Origin: Paracidovorax konjaci
GTDB taxonomy: Bacteria > Pseudomonadota > Gammaproteobacteria > Burkholderiales > Burkholderiaceae_C
Assembly: GCF_900112675.1 (NCBI RefSeq)
Contig: NZ_FOMQ01000002.1
Coordinates: 124,001 to 188,000 of the forward strand
Direction: 5' to 3'
Length of the DNA: 64,000 nucleotides
Part shown: in pieces, positions 44,947 through 52,546 of the stretch
Numbering within the stretch: the first letter of the stretch is position 1
How the letters are laid out: each line of letters begins with the position of its first letter
Notes under the pieces: generated by a model
What the model saw: the letters and a program-made list of their open reading frames with translations, nothing else
The model's database searches: none
Told to the model about the DNA's origin: nothing
Translations under genes and position numbers: made by a program

Positions 44947-46115
44947 TCGCCATGCCCCCCCTGCCCGCCACGCCGCCGCCGCCGCCGCGCGCCGCCGCGC
45001 CGGTCAAATGCCTGCTGGTGGACGACGTTCCCGAGAACCTGATCGCGCTGGAAGCGCTGCTGCGCCGGGACGACGTGCAGATCCTCAAGGCCGCCTCGGG
45101 GCCCGAAGCGCTGGAGCTGCTGCTGGCGCACACCGATGTCGCACTGGCGATGCTCGATGTGCAGATGCCCGAGATGAACGGCTTCGAGCTGGCCGAGCTG
45201 ATCCGCGGCAGCGAGCGCACGCGCCACATCCCGCTCATGTTCATGACCGCCGGCTCGCGCGATCAGAACTGGCAGTTCAAGGGCTATGAAAACGGGGCGG
45301 TGGACTTTCTCTACAAGCCCATCGATCCGCACATGCTGGTCAACAAGGCCAACGTATTCTTCGAGCTGCACCGGCAGAAGGTCGCGCTGGCCTGCGAGCT
45401 GCGCGACCGCACGCAGGCCCTGCAGCTCAGCGAGATGTTCATGGCCGTGCTCAGCCACGATCTGCGCGGGCCGCTGAGTGCCATTCTGGCGAGCGCGATG
45501 GTGCTCAAGCGCTCGCAGGAGCCCGAAAAGGTGCTGTCGATGGCGGACAAGGTGCAGACCAGCGCGCAGCGCATGGGCCGCATGATCGAAGACCTGCTGG
45601 ACGTGACGCGTGCGCGCCAGTTCGGAGGACTGCCCGTGCGCGCGGCGCCGGCCGACCTCGGCGAGCTGGTGCAGCGCACGGCCGCCGAATGGCGCACCAG
45701 CCATCCGGACCGCACCATCGCGGTCACGCGGGATGGCGACCTGACGGGCCAGTGGGACGCCGAGCGCCTCTACCAGGTCGCCGCCAATCTGCTGGGCAAT
45801 GCCATCCACCACGGCGATCCGCAGCAGCCCGTGGAGGTGCACCTGGACGGGCAGGGCGCGGCCAGTGTGGTGATGACGGTGCGCAACGGCGGCGAGATCC
45901 CGGCCGCGCTGATTCCACAGCTGTTCGATCCGTTCCGGGGGCGCGAGCGCGAGCCGGGGCGGCACCAGGGGCTGGGGCTGGGGCTCTACATCGTCCACCA
46001 GATCGTGACCGCGCATGGCGGATCGATCGGGGTCTGTTCGCGCGAGGGGCGCACGCTGTTCCGGGTGGAGCTGCCCCGCGAGGCGCCGCCCTGCGCGTTG
46101 CGCAGCGCAGACTGA
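44943..46115 (+). CDS. Receiver-histidine kinase (REC-HisKA-HATPase)
   Basis: 390 residues from MIAMPPLPATPPPPP. The receiver (about 20-140) has acidic VDDVPEN, Asp in AMLDVQMPEMNG and Lys in FLYKPIDP. HisKA has LSHDLRGPL near 173; HATPase has NLLGNAIHHGDP and GLGLGLYIVHQI. No membrane segment, so it is cytoplasmic and is likely triggered by phosphotransfer from the upstream hybrid kinase. Last gene of the overlapping operon. Confidence 0.9.
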   Translation: MIAMPPLPATPPPPPRAAAPVKCLLVDDVPENLIALEALLRRDDVQILKAASGPEALELLLAHTDVALAMLDVQMPEMNGFELAELIRGSERTRHIPLMFMTAGSRDQNWQFKGYENGAVDFLYKPIDPHMLVNKANVFFELHRQKVALACELRDRTQALQLSEMFMAVLSHDLRGPLSAILASAMVLKRSQEPEKVLSMADKVQTSAQRMGRMIEDLLDVTRARQFGGLPVRAAPADLGELVQRTAAEWRTSHPDRTIAVTRDGDLTGQWDAERLYQVAANLLGNAIHHGDPQQPVEVHLDGQGAASVVMTVRNGGEIPAALIPQLFDPFRGREREPGRHQGLGLGLYIVHQIVTAHGGSIGVCSREGRTLFRVELPREAPPCALRSAD

Positions 46116-46278
46116 CCGAGCCCAAAGCATTCGCCACCAAACCGGGGGCGGATGCCACGGCGCCGCCTGCGGACCCCGGGCGTGCCCACAGCCTTGCGCG
46201 GCGCGGTCAACCCTGCGGGCCGCAGGCGCAAAGGCGCATGGCCCGGTTGCTGGCCGGCCAGGGTTTCGGCGTTGCGGT

Positions 46279-46659
46279 TCAGGCCCTCCGGGGTCCGCGC
46301 AGGGCGCTGCGGATCGACTCCATCAAGGTTTCGAGGTCTTCCAGCTCGAAAGGTTTGAGCAGGGCGCGCACGTTGGGGCCCAGCGTGTCGAGCCCATGGC
46401 CGAACTGGTAGCCCGAGCACAGCACCACCCAGCGTTGCCGGTCGGCCTGCAGCAGGCGCCGGCACAGGTCGGTGCCGGACATCCCGGGCAGGCTCACATC
46501 GGTCACCACGATGTCGAAGGGCTGCGGCCCGTCGAGCGCGAGTGCCTCTTCCGCCGTGGCGCAGGAGGTGACCTCGCGGTCGTCTCCTTCGATCAGCATG
46601 CCGATGGTCTCCCGGAGTTCGGCGTTGTCTTCCACGTACAGGATGCGCAAGGGGGTCAT
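46279..46659 (-). CDS. Single-domain response regulator
   Basis: 126 residues, a lone receiver: acidic pocket YVEDN (8-12), phospho-acceptor Asp54 (VVTDVSLPGMSG), Lys102 (LLKPFELED). No output domain, so it acts by protein contact or as a phosphate shuttle. Convergent with the kinase operon, 163 bp apart; it is a plausible partner of those kinases but that is context only. Confidence 0.88.
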   Translation of the reverse strand: MTPLRILYVEDNAELRETIGMLIEGDDREVTSCATAEEALALDGPQPFDIVVTDVSLPGMSGTDLCRRLLQADRQRWVVLCSGYQFGHGLDTLGPNVRALLKPFELEDLETLMESIRSALRGPRRA

Positions 46660-46732
46660 TCTGGTTTGTTTCCCTTCGGAGAGTCGCTGTGCGAGCGGTA
46701 AAGCGGGCGGGCCGGTGCCTTCGGGATGCGCA

Positions 46733-48874
46733 TCATGCCAGCATCCGCACCTTGGGTTCGCGGTCCCATTGGCGGGTTGCCGCGGCCTTCACGAAGGCGG
46801 CCGTATCGTCCGGCGCCAGCACCCCGGCGTCGGCTTCGATGCCGGCGGCCTCGATGATCGGCTGCGAGCCCTTGCAGGCCGCGATCGCCTTCAGGTGGCC
46901 GAAGGCGTCGCGGAACCAGTCCACGGCCGCGGCCTCCCGGGCCAGCTGCGCGCCGGCCTGCGGCGACAGCACCGAGGCGACGGCGTCGAACACCACCGAG
47001 GGCGTTCCGGCGAGCTGCCCGTCGGCGGGCAGCCGGGTGCCGTCTGCGAGCAGCGCGCCGCCCACCTTGGGGGCCACGATCTTGACCTGGGCGCCGGCTT
47101 TTTCCACCGCAGCGCGCAGCGCGGCGATCGGACCCGGCGCAGACCCGTCGGCCACGAGGATGCCGACGCAGCGGCCTTCCAGCGTGGGCTTCATGCGGTC
47201 GATGATGCGCAGTGCCGGCGAGAGCGGCAGGTCCTGCACGGGCGCGGCGGCGGGGAAGGGTGCGGGCAGTTCCGGCACGCCCAGGCCGTCGGCGACGCGC
47301 TGCGCGAGCGACGCATCGACGTTCAGCAGCTGTGCGAGCACGGCGATGCGCACGCGCTCGGTCTCCACTTTCGACAGCTCGAACACCAGCGCGGAAGCCA
47401 TGTGCGCCTGCTCGACGACGCTCTGGCTGCGGAAGAACATGCGCGCCTGGCTGTAGTGGTCCGCGAAGCTCTCGGGGCGCAGGCGGCCCTTGGCGCCGTC
47501 GTCCTCCAGCCGTTCGGCGAAGTGGCGGAAGCCCTGCGCCACGGAGGCGCGCGGCGTGTCCGGCTGCAGGCTGCTGGGCTCATAGGCCACGCGGCCCTTG
47601 GGCACCTGCATCTGCATGTGCCCGTCGCGCTGCATGTTGTGGAAGGGGCACTTCGGCGCGTTGACCGGGATCTGCACGAAGTTCGGGCTGCCCAGCCGGG
47701 AGAGCTGCGTGTCGAGGTACGAGAACAGCCGGCCCTGCAGCAGCGGATCGTTGGAGAAGTCGATGCCCGGCGGCAGGTTGGCGGGGCAATAGGCCACCTG
47801 CTCGGTCTCGGCGAAGAAGTTGTCGGGCCAGCGGTTGAGCACCATGCGACCGATGGTCTTGAGCGGCACCAGTTCTTCGGGCACGAGCTTGGTGGCGTCG
47901 AGGTGGTCGAACGGGAAGCGCGAGGCCTCCTCCTCGGTGAAGAGCTGCACGGCCAGGTCCCACTCGGGGAAGTTGCCCGACTGGATGGCCTCGAACAGGT
48001 CGCGCCGGTGGAAATCGTTGTCGGCGCTCTGCAGCTTCAGTGCCTCGTCCCAGACGGTCGACTGGATGCCCAGGCGCGGGCGCCAGTGGAACTTCACGAA
48101 GGTGCTTTCGCCCTTCGCGTTCACCAGCCGGAAGGAGTGCACGCCGAAGCCTTCGATGGTGCGCAGGCTCCGCGGAATAGTGCGGTCGCTCATGGCCCAC
48201 ATGATCATGTGCAGGCTCTCGGGCATCAGCGAGATGAAATCCCAGAACGTGTCGTGTGCGCTCGCGGCCTGCGGGAAGGCACGGTCGGGCTCCATCTTCA
48301 CGGCGTGGACGAGGTCGGGGAACTTCATCGCGTCCTGGATGAAGAACACCGGGATGTTGTTGCCCACGAGGTCCCAGTTGCCTTCGTCGGTGTAGAACTT
48401 CACCGCGAAGCCGCGCACGTCGCGCGGGGTGTCCACCGAGCCGGCACCGCCGGCCACGGTGGAGAAGCGGCAGAACACGGGCGTCTGTTTGCCCACCTCG
48501 GTGAGGATGCGCGCCGTCGTGTGCTGCTCCAGGCTCTCGGTCAATTCGAAGAAGCCGTGCGCAGCGCTGCCCCGCGCATGCACGATGCGTTCAGGGATGC
48601 GCTCGTGGTCGAAATGCGTGATCTTCTCGCGCAGGATGAAGTCTTCCAGCAGCGTCGGGCCGCGCACCGTGGGCCGCAGCGAATTCTGGTTGTCCGCGAC
48701 GGGAATGCCCTGCTGCGTGGTGAGCACCGGGTGGTCGCCGCCCGCCTGCTGCTGCAATTCGCCCCCCTGTCCGCGCGTGCTGTCGCCGGCCGACGCGGCG
48801 GATGTGGGCCATGGCATCCGGGAAGCGCCGGAGTCGTCTTTGCGGGGAGAAGGGGCCGTGGAATTCTTGGGCAT
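46733..48874 (-). CDS. katE: Large-subunit monofunctional catalase with DJ-1/PfpI-like C-terminal domain
   Basis: 713 residues from [14 protein letters not shown] with AAGGA upstream. Catalytic His99 in [15 protein letters not shown], Asn in [11 protein letters not shown], proximal haem Tyr in [15 protein letters not shown], and clamp motif [16 protein letters not shown]. The C-terminal about 150 residues ([20 protein letters not shown]) form the flavodoxin/DJ-1-like domain found only in HPII-type catalases. Removes hydrogen peroxide in the cytoplasm, usually in stationary phase. Divergent from the transglutaminase-like gene; the 294-bp gap shows no clear OxyR or sigma-S box, only a short CTGTC-GGCT-GACAG dyad at 49029. 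Confidence 0.93.
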   Translation of the reverse strand: MPKNSTAPSPRKDDSGASRMPWPTSAASAGDSTRGQGGELQQQAGGDHPVLTTQQGIPVADNQNSLRPTVRGPTLLEDFILREKITHFDHERIPERIVHARGSAAHGFFELTESLEQHTTARILTEVGKQTPVFCRFSTVAGGAGSVDTPRDVRGFAVKFYTDEGNWDLVGNNIPVFFIQDAMKFPDLVHAVKMEPDRAFPQAASAHDTFWDFISLMPESLHMIMWAMSDRTIPRSLRTIEGFGVHSFRLVNAKGESTFVKFHWRPRLGIQSTVWDEALKLQSADNDFHRRDLFEAIQSGNFPEWDLAVQLFTEEEASRFPFDHLDATKLVPEELVPLKTIGRMVLNRWPDNFFAETEQVAYCPANLPPGIDFSNDPLLQGRLFSYLDTQLSRLGSPNFVQIPVNAPKCPFHNMQRDGHMQMQVPKGRVAYEPSSLQPDTPRASVAQGFRHFAERLEDDGAKGRLRPESFADHYSQARMFFRSQSVVEQAHMASALVFELSKVETERVRIAVLAQLLNVDASLAQRVADGLGVPELPAPFPAAAPVQDLPLSPALRIIDRMKPTLEGRCVGILVADGSAPGPIAALRAAVEKAGAQVKIVAPKVGGALLADGTRLPADGQLAGTPSVVFDAVASVLSPQAGAQLAREAAAVDWFRDAFGHLKAIAACKGSQPIIEAAGIEADAGVLAPDDTAAFVKAAATRQWDREPKVRMLA

Positions 48875-49168
48875 GGGAGATCCTTGTGGGCGCTCGTGGG
48901 GTGGTCGCCGTTGTGGGGAACAGGGATCTTTTCCCGCAGCCTGTATCGGATCTGTAGGACAAGCGCGCTTTGCCGGACCCGCTGCCGCGCACGGTACGCC
49001 GCCCTGCAAACACTGGCGCGTGGACGCGCTGTCGGCTGACAGTCCTGCTGCCGAGCGCTCGGGATACTGGCTGCGCATGCAGGCAGACCGTGCTGGCGGG
49101 GCCTGCAAGGCGGCCCGCGCAGCAGCAACCCGGCAGCGCACTTTTCCTACCCCATCGCCCACTACACA

Positions 49169-50131
49169 ATGATCCGAATCAAGCTCCAGCTCGAATTGGA
49201 GTACCTGGTGAACGAAGGTCCGGGCGCGGACTTCGTCTTCAACATCCACGCTGCGCAGACTGCGAGCCAGAACGTCCTGGACGAGAGCCTGCAGATCAGC
49301 CAGCCTGCCGCCGTGCCGCAATTGCACACGGACGTCGCCACCGGAACGCGCTGCCTGCGGCTGCATGCCGACCCCGGCCCGCTCACCGTGGCCTATGCCG
49401 CCACGATCGACATGGACCACCACACCGCCGATCCGGCGCGCATTCCCGAAGTGCCGGTGCGCGAACTGCCGCCCGAAGCGGTGGCCTACATCCTGCCGAG
49501 CCGCTATTGCCAGTCGGACCGGCTCATCACGCTCGCCACGCGCGAGTTCGGCCACCTGTGGCAGGGCTACAGCCGTGTGCAGGCCATCTGCGACTGGGTG
49601 CGTGGCCATGTGGCTTTCCGCTCCAACACGTCCAATTCCGCCACCTCCGCCATCGACACCTTCGTGGAGCGCGTCGGCGTATGCCGGGATTTCGCGCACC
49701 TCATGATCGCGCTGTGCCGCGCGCTGAATATTCCTGCGCGCATCGCCACCGGCACCGACTACGGCGCCGACCCTGCGCTGGGCCCGCCGGATTTCCATGC
49801 CTATGTGGAAGCGTTCCTCGGCGACCGCTGGTATGTCTTCGACCCGTCGGGCACGGCCATCCCCATGGGCATGGTGCGGCTCGCCACGGGCCGCGATGCC
49901 GCCGACGTGGCCTTCGCGACGATCTTCGGCAGCGTGCAGTCGCAGGCGCCCAAGATCCGCGCGTGGGCGGTGCAGGATCCGGCGCGCGGGTTCGAACTGC
50001 CCCACCATTCCTCGCTCGCCCTGTCGACCGACGCGCCGCGCGGACACGGGCAGGGCGCCCCGGTGGCGCCCGTGCGCAACGGGCGCCGCACGGGAGTGTC
50101 GGGCCGCACGTCGGCCGCCATGGCCCTCTGA
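49169..50131 (+). CDS. Transglutaminase-like cysteine protease family protein
   Basis: 320 residues from MIRIKLQLELEYLVNEGPG. N-terminal bacterial transglutaminase-like beta domain (about 1-140), then the catalytic core with an intact triad: Cys in RVGVCRDFAHLMIALCRALN, His in DFHAYVEAF, Asp in YVFDPSG. No signal peptide. These proteins are thought to cleave or modify peptides in the cytoplasm, often beside alpha-E and circularly permuted ATP-grasp genes, which are absent here. Contrast with the left-edge protein, which lacks the Cys. The last 40 residues are disordered-looking. Confidence 0.9.
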   Translation: MIRIKLQLELEYLVNEGPGADFVFNIHAAQTASQNVLDESLQISQPAAVPQLHTDVATGTRCLRLHADPGPLTVAYAATIDMDHHTADPARIPEVPVRELPPEAVAYILPSRYCQSDRLITLATREFGHLWQGYSRVQAICDWVRGHVAFRSNTSNSATSAIDTFVERVGVCRDFAHLMIALCRALNIPARIATGTDYGADPALGPPDFHAYVEAFLGDRWYVFDPSGTAIPMGMVRLATGRDAADVAFATIFGSVQSQAPKIRAWAVQDPARGFELPHHSSLALSTDAPRGHGQGAPVAPVRNGRRTGVSGRTSAAMAL

Positions 50132-50185
50132 ATCGCCGGAGGGGGCGCACCGGCCCCTCTCTGCGGTTCTGCAGATAAAAAGTGC

Positions 50186-50239
50186 TCCATGCCGCCGTAT
50201 CCATTCAATAGTTTGCTATAAATAAGATAGCAATTGAAT
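50186..50239 (+). repeat. TTTGCTAT-hairpin repeat, copy B
   Basis: CTCCATGCCGCCGTATCCAT, then TCAATA, followed by TTGCTAT / ATAGCAA arms with an AAATAAG loop. Outer arms ATTCAA / TTGAAT extend the dyad. Lies in the 138-bp gap between the convergent transglutaminase-like and alkB genes. Confidence 0.8.
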
Positions 50240-50269
50240 GCGCCAGCGGCCGGCGGTGGCGCAGGACTT

Positions 50270-50929
50270 TCAGCCTGCCTTGCGGAAGGTCAGGTTCACG
50301 CGGGCCGCGCCCCAGTCCGGGTGCTCTCCCTGCGGCACCGGCATCACGCCGTGGAAGCGCAGGCGGTCCACACCGCCCCATACCACCACATCGCCGTGCC
50401 GCAGCGCCACGCGCGCTGCCGGGCCTGCACGCTCGAATCCGCCCCAGAGAAACACCGCGTCCAGCCCGAGCGATACCGAGACGATGGGCGCCTGCAGATC
50501 CCTTTCGTCACGGTCCTGGTGCAGGGACAGGCGGGCGCCCGGCGCATAGCGGTTGATGAGGCAGGCGTCGGGCCGGAAGCCGTCGAATCCGGCGGCGGCC
50601 GCTGCGTCGTGGGCGAGCTGCTCGAAGCGCGCTGGCATGGCGGGCCACGGCTTCCCGCTGGCGGGGTCGTGGCGTGCATAGCGGTAGCCGCGCCGGTCGC
50701 TCACCCAGCCCAGCGCGCCGCAGCTGGTGGTGCCGACCGACATCGCACGGCCTCCCGGCGTCTCCATGTGCCGCCACGGCGCCGCTTGCGCGACGGCCAG
50801 CACGTCGGCCCGCAGGGCCTGCGCCTGCGGCCGCGCGAAGCCGCGCAGCAGCACCGCGCCGGGGCCGAGCGGCAGCCGCCCGGCGGGAGCAGCGGGGTCG
50901 TCGTCGGTGTCGAACAAATCGGGGGGCAT
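50270..50929 (-). CDS. alkB: AlkB-like 2-oxoglutarate/Fe(II) DNA demethylase
   Basis: 219 residues from MPPDLFDTDDDPAAPAGR; MWKTAALRTAM ten codons upstream is an alternative start. Double-stranded beta-helix with Fe ligands in LHQDRDERD (His, Asp) and HGVMP (His), 2-oxoglutarate Arg residues at the C-terminus (GAARVNLTFRKAG), and CLINRYAPGARL before the first ligand. Repairs methylated bases by oxidative demethylation. Divergent from the FrnE-like gene, 106 bp apart. Confidence 0.92.
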   Translation of the reverse strand: MPPDLFDTDDDPAAPAGRLPLGPGAVLLRGFARPQAQALRADVLAVAQAAPWRHMETPGGRAMSVGTTSCGALGWVSDRRGYRYARHDPASGKPWPAMPARFEQLAHDAAAAAGFDGFRPDACLINRYAPGARLSLHQDRDERDLQAPIVSVSLGLDAVFLWGGFERAGPAARVALRHGDVVVWGGVDRLRFHGVMPVPQGEHPDWGAARVNLTFRKAG

Positions 50930-51035
50930 GGCGGTGCGGAGGGCGGCAGTCTTCCACATGGCGCCATCGCCGGGGTCCTGCAAGGGTTCGTCGGCCCTGG
51001 CATGCTCTGCGGTGCCCTTTTTGAGGAGAATTTCC

Positions 51036-51713
51036 ATGACCACCGCTTCGCCTTCCGCCGCCGCACCGCTCAAGATCGATTTCGTCTCCGATGTGTCCTG
51101 CCCCTGGTGCGCCATCGGCCTGCAGTCGCTGGACCGTGCGCTGCAGGCGCTGGGCGACACCGTCCAGGCCACGGTGCATTTCCAGCCCTTCGAACTCAAC
51201 CCGCAGATGGGCCCGGGCGGGCAGGACATCGGCGAACACCTGGCCGAGAAATACGGCGCATCGCTCGAGCAGACCGCCCAGACGCAGCGCGCCATCGCCG
51301 AACGGGGCGCCGCACTCGGATTCACCTTCAACATGGACCGCCGCAGCCGCATCTACAACACCTTCGATGCGCACCGCCTGCTGCACTGGGCGGCCGAGGA
51401 GGGCAGCCCGGCGGCGCAATCGGCGCTCAAGCTGGCGCTCTTCCGCGCTTACTTCACCGAAGGCAACGACCCGGGCGACCGCCCGCTGCTGGCGCGCCTG
51501 GCGGCCGAAGCGGGCCTGGACGCCGGCCGCGCAGCGCAGGTGCTGGAATCGGGCGAATACGCCGATGCGGTGCGCGAGCGCGAAGCCTTCTACCAGCAGC
51601 ACGGCATCCACTCGGTGCCGGCGGTCATCGTCAACGATCGCCACCTGATCCAGGGCGGCCAGCCTCCGGAAGTGTTCGAGCAGGCCCTGCGCAAGATCGC
51701 GGCGCAGGAGTGA
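51036..51713 (+). CDS. DsbA/FrnE family oxidoreductase
   Basis: 225 residues from MTTASPSAAAPLKIDFVSDV with a GAGGAG ribosome site. Thioredoxin fold with active site SCPWCAIG (about 21-28), a helical insertion (FQPFELNPQM, SRIYNTFDAHRLLHWA), and the cis-Pro loop GIHSVPAVIVNDRHLIQGGQ near 190. No signal peptide, so cytoplasmic. FrnE-type proteins act as disulfide isomerases or in polyketide and stress pathways; the exact substrate is unknown. Confidence 0.9.
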   Translation: MTTASPSAAAPLKIDFVSDVSCPWCAIGLQSLDRALQALGDTVQATVHFQPFELNPQMGPGGQDIGEHLAEKYGASLEQTAQTQRAIAERGAALGFTFNMDRRSRIYNTFDAHRLLHWAAEEGSPAAQSALKLALFRAYFTEGNDPGDRPLLARLAAEAGLDAGRAAQVLESGEYADAVREREAFYQQHGIHSVPAVIVNDRHLIQGGQPPEVFEQALRKIAAQE

Positions 51714-51719
51714 TGTGTG

Positions 51720-51749
51720 CCAGGCAACTGCCCCGGGGCAGTTGTCTGG
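51720..51749. terminator. Hairpin after the FrnE-like gene
   Basis: CCAGGCAACTGCCCC directly followed by GGGGCAGTTGTCTGG: a 15-bp dyad with one mismatched pair, starting 7 bp after the stop. No T-run. Confidence 0.6.
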
Positions 51750-51905
51750 AGGGGCGAAGCTGCGGCATTGGGGCGCCGGCCGGGGTGCCGACTGCTCGGC
51801 GGAAGGCCGAGGCCACTTAAGACTCCCCTAAGTCGGCTTTGGCACATTGGGGGCTCAGCAGCCGTTGTCTCTTCTCCCTCCCTCCTCCACGAAAGGCTGC
51901 TTTTC

Positions 51906-51929
51906 ACCCGCTTCGGCGGGTATTTTTTT
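51906..51929 (+). terminator. Strong intrinsic terminator with a T-tract, no gene directly upstream
   Basis: ACCCGC-TTCG-GCGGGT stem with a stable tetraloop followed by ATTTTTTT, the best rho-independent terminator in the window. It lies 190 bp after the FrnE-like stop, beyond a first hairpin, so it either ends read-through or serves an unannotated short transcript from about 51790-51905. The rest of 51750-52010 shows no ORF. Confidence 0.75.
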
Positions 51930-52010
51930 GCCTGCCGTTTCCGGAGCGGGGGGCATGGGCCCCCCGGGGCCGGGCCGCAAAGCCAGTGCGGGTGTGGGGA
52001 GGTGGGCCGG

Positions 52011-52032
52011 GAGCCCCGTCGCCACGGGGCTC
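52011..52032 (-). terminator. Hairpin after creA
   Basis: 9-bp perfect stem GAGCCCCGT / ACGGGGCTC with a 4-nt loop, 10 bp beyond the creA stop on the minus strand. No T-run on that strand. Confidence 0.55.
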
Positions 52033-52042
52033 TCGGATCGGA

Positions 52043-52546
52043 TCATTTGCGCACGGGAATCGGCGTGGCGCGGTCCACCGGCACGGCCGTCACGCTGTTC
52101 TGCGGCGAGCCCTCGATGAGTTTGTCGGAATAGGTGAGGTAGACCAGCGTGTTGCGCTGCACGTCCACCATGCGCACGATGCGCAGCCGCTTGAACAGGA
52201 GCGACATGCGTTCGCTGAACACTTCCTCCTGGGGCTTCAGCGGCTGGGGGACGCTGATCGGGCCGACCTGCCGGCAGGCGATGGAGGCCTCGGCCCGGTC
52301 TTCCGCCAGGCCCAGCGTGCCCTTGATGCCGCCCTTGCGGGCCCGCGACACGTAGCAGGTCACGCCTGCGACGGCGGGGTCGTCATACGCCTCCACGATG
52401 ATGTCGTGGTCGCGGCCGATCCACTGGAAGGCCGTATCGACGGTGCCGATCTTCTGGCCGTCCGCCCACGCGAGCACGGCAGCCCCCGCCAGCGCGCATG
52501 CGATGGCGGGGCGGGCGAAGCGCCTCGCGCTGCGCGCCACCGTCAT
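52043..52546 (-). CDS. creA: CreA family periplasmic protein
   Basis: 167 residues from MTVARSARRFARPAIACALA with a signal peptide ending near AVLAWA. Core matches the CreA family: QKIGTVDTAFQWIGRDHDIIVEAYDDP, VTCYVSRARKGGIKGTLGLAED, and VDVQRNTLVYLTYSDKLIEGSPQNSV with the family's conserved Cys pair. Function is unknown despite the historic catabolite-regulation name. Its ATG overlaps the stop of the cyanophycin synthetase gene, so it is coupled to that operon. Confidence 0.9.
   Translation of the reverse strand: MTVARSARRFARPAIACALAGAAVLAWADGQKIGTVDTAFQWIGRDHDIIVEAYDDPAVAGVTCYVSRARKGGIKGTLGLAEDRAEASIACRQVGPISVPQPLKPQEEVFSERMSLLFKRLRIVRMVDVQRNTLVYLTYSDKLIEGSPQNSVTAVPVDRATPIPVRK

Noticed and set aside
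45724-46465. Minus-strand ORFs across the end of the kinase operon
   Set aside because: Shadows of the HATPase domain; only the receiver gene at 46279-46659 has family motifs.
51836-51855. Sigma-54-like promoter (TTGGCACATTGGGGG)
   Set aside because: The -24 part is partly matched, but there is no TTGC at the -12 position.
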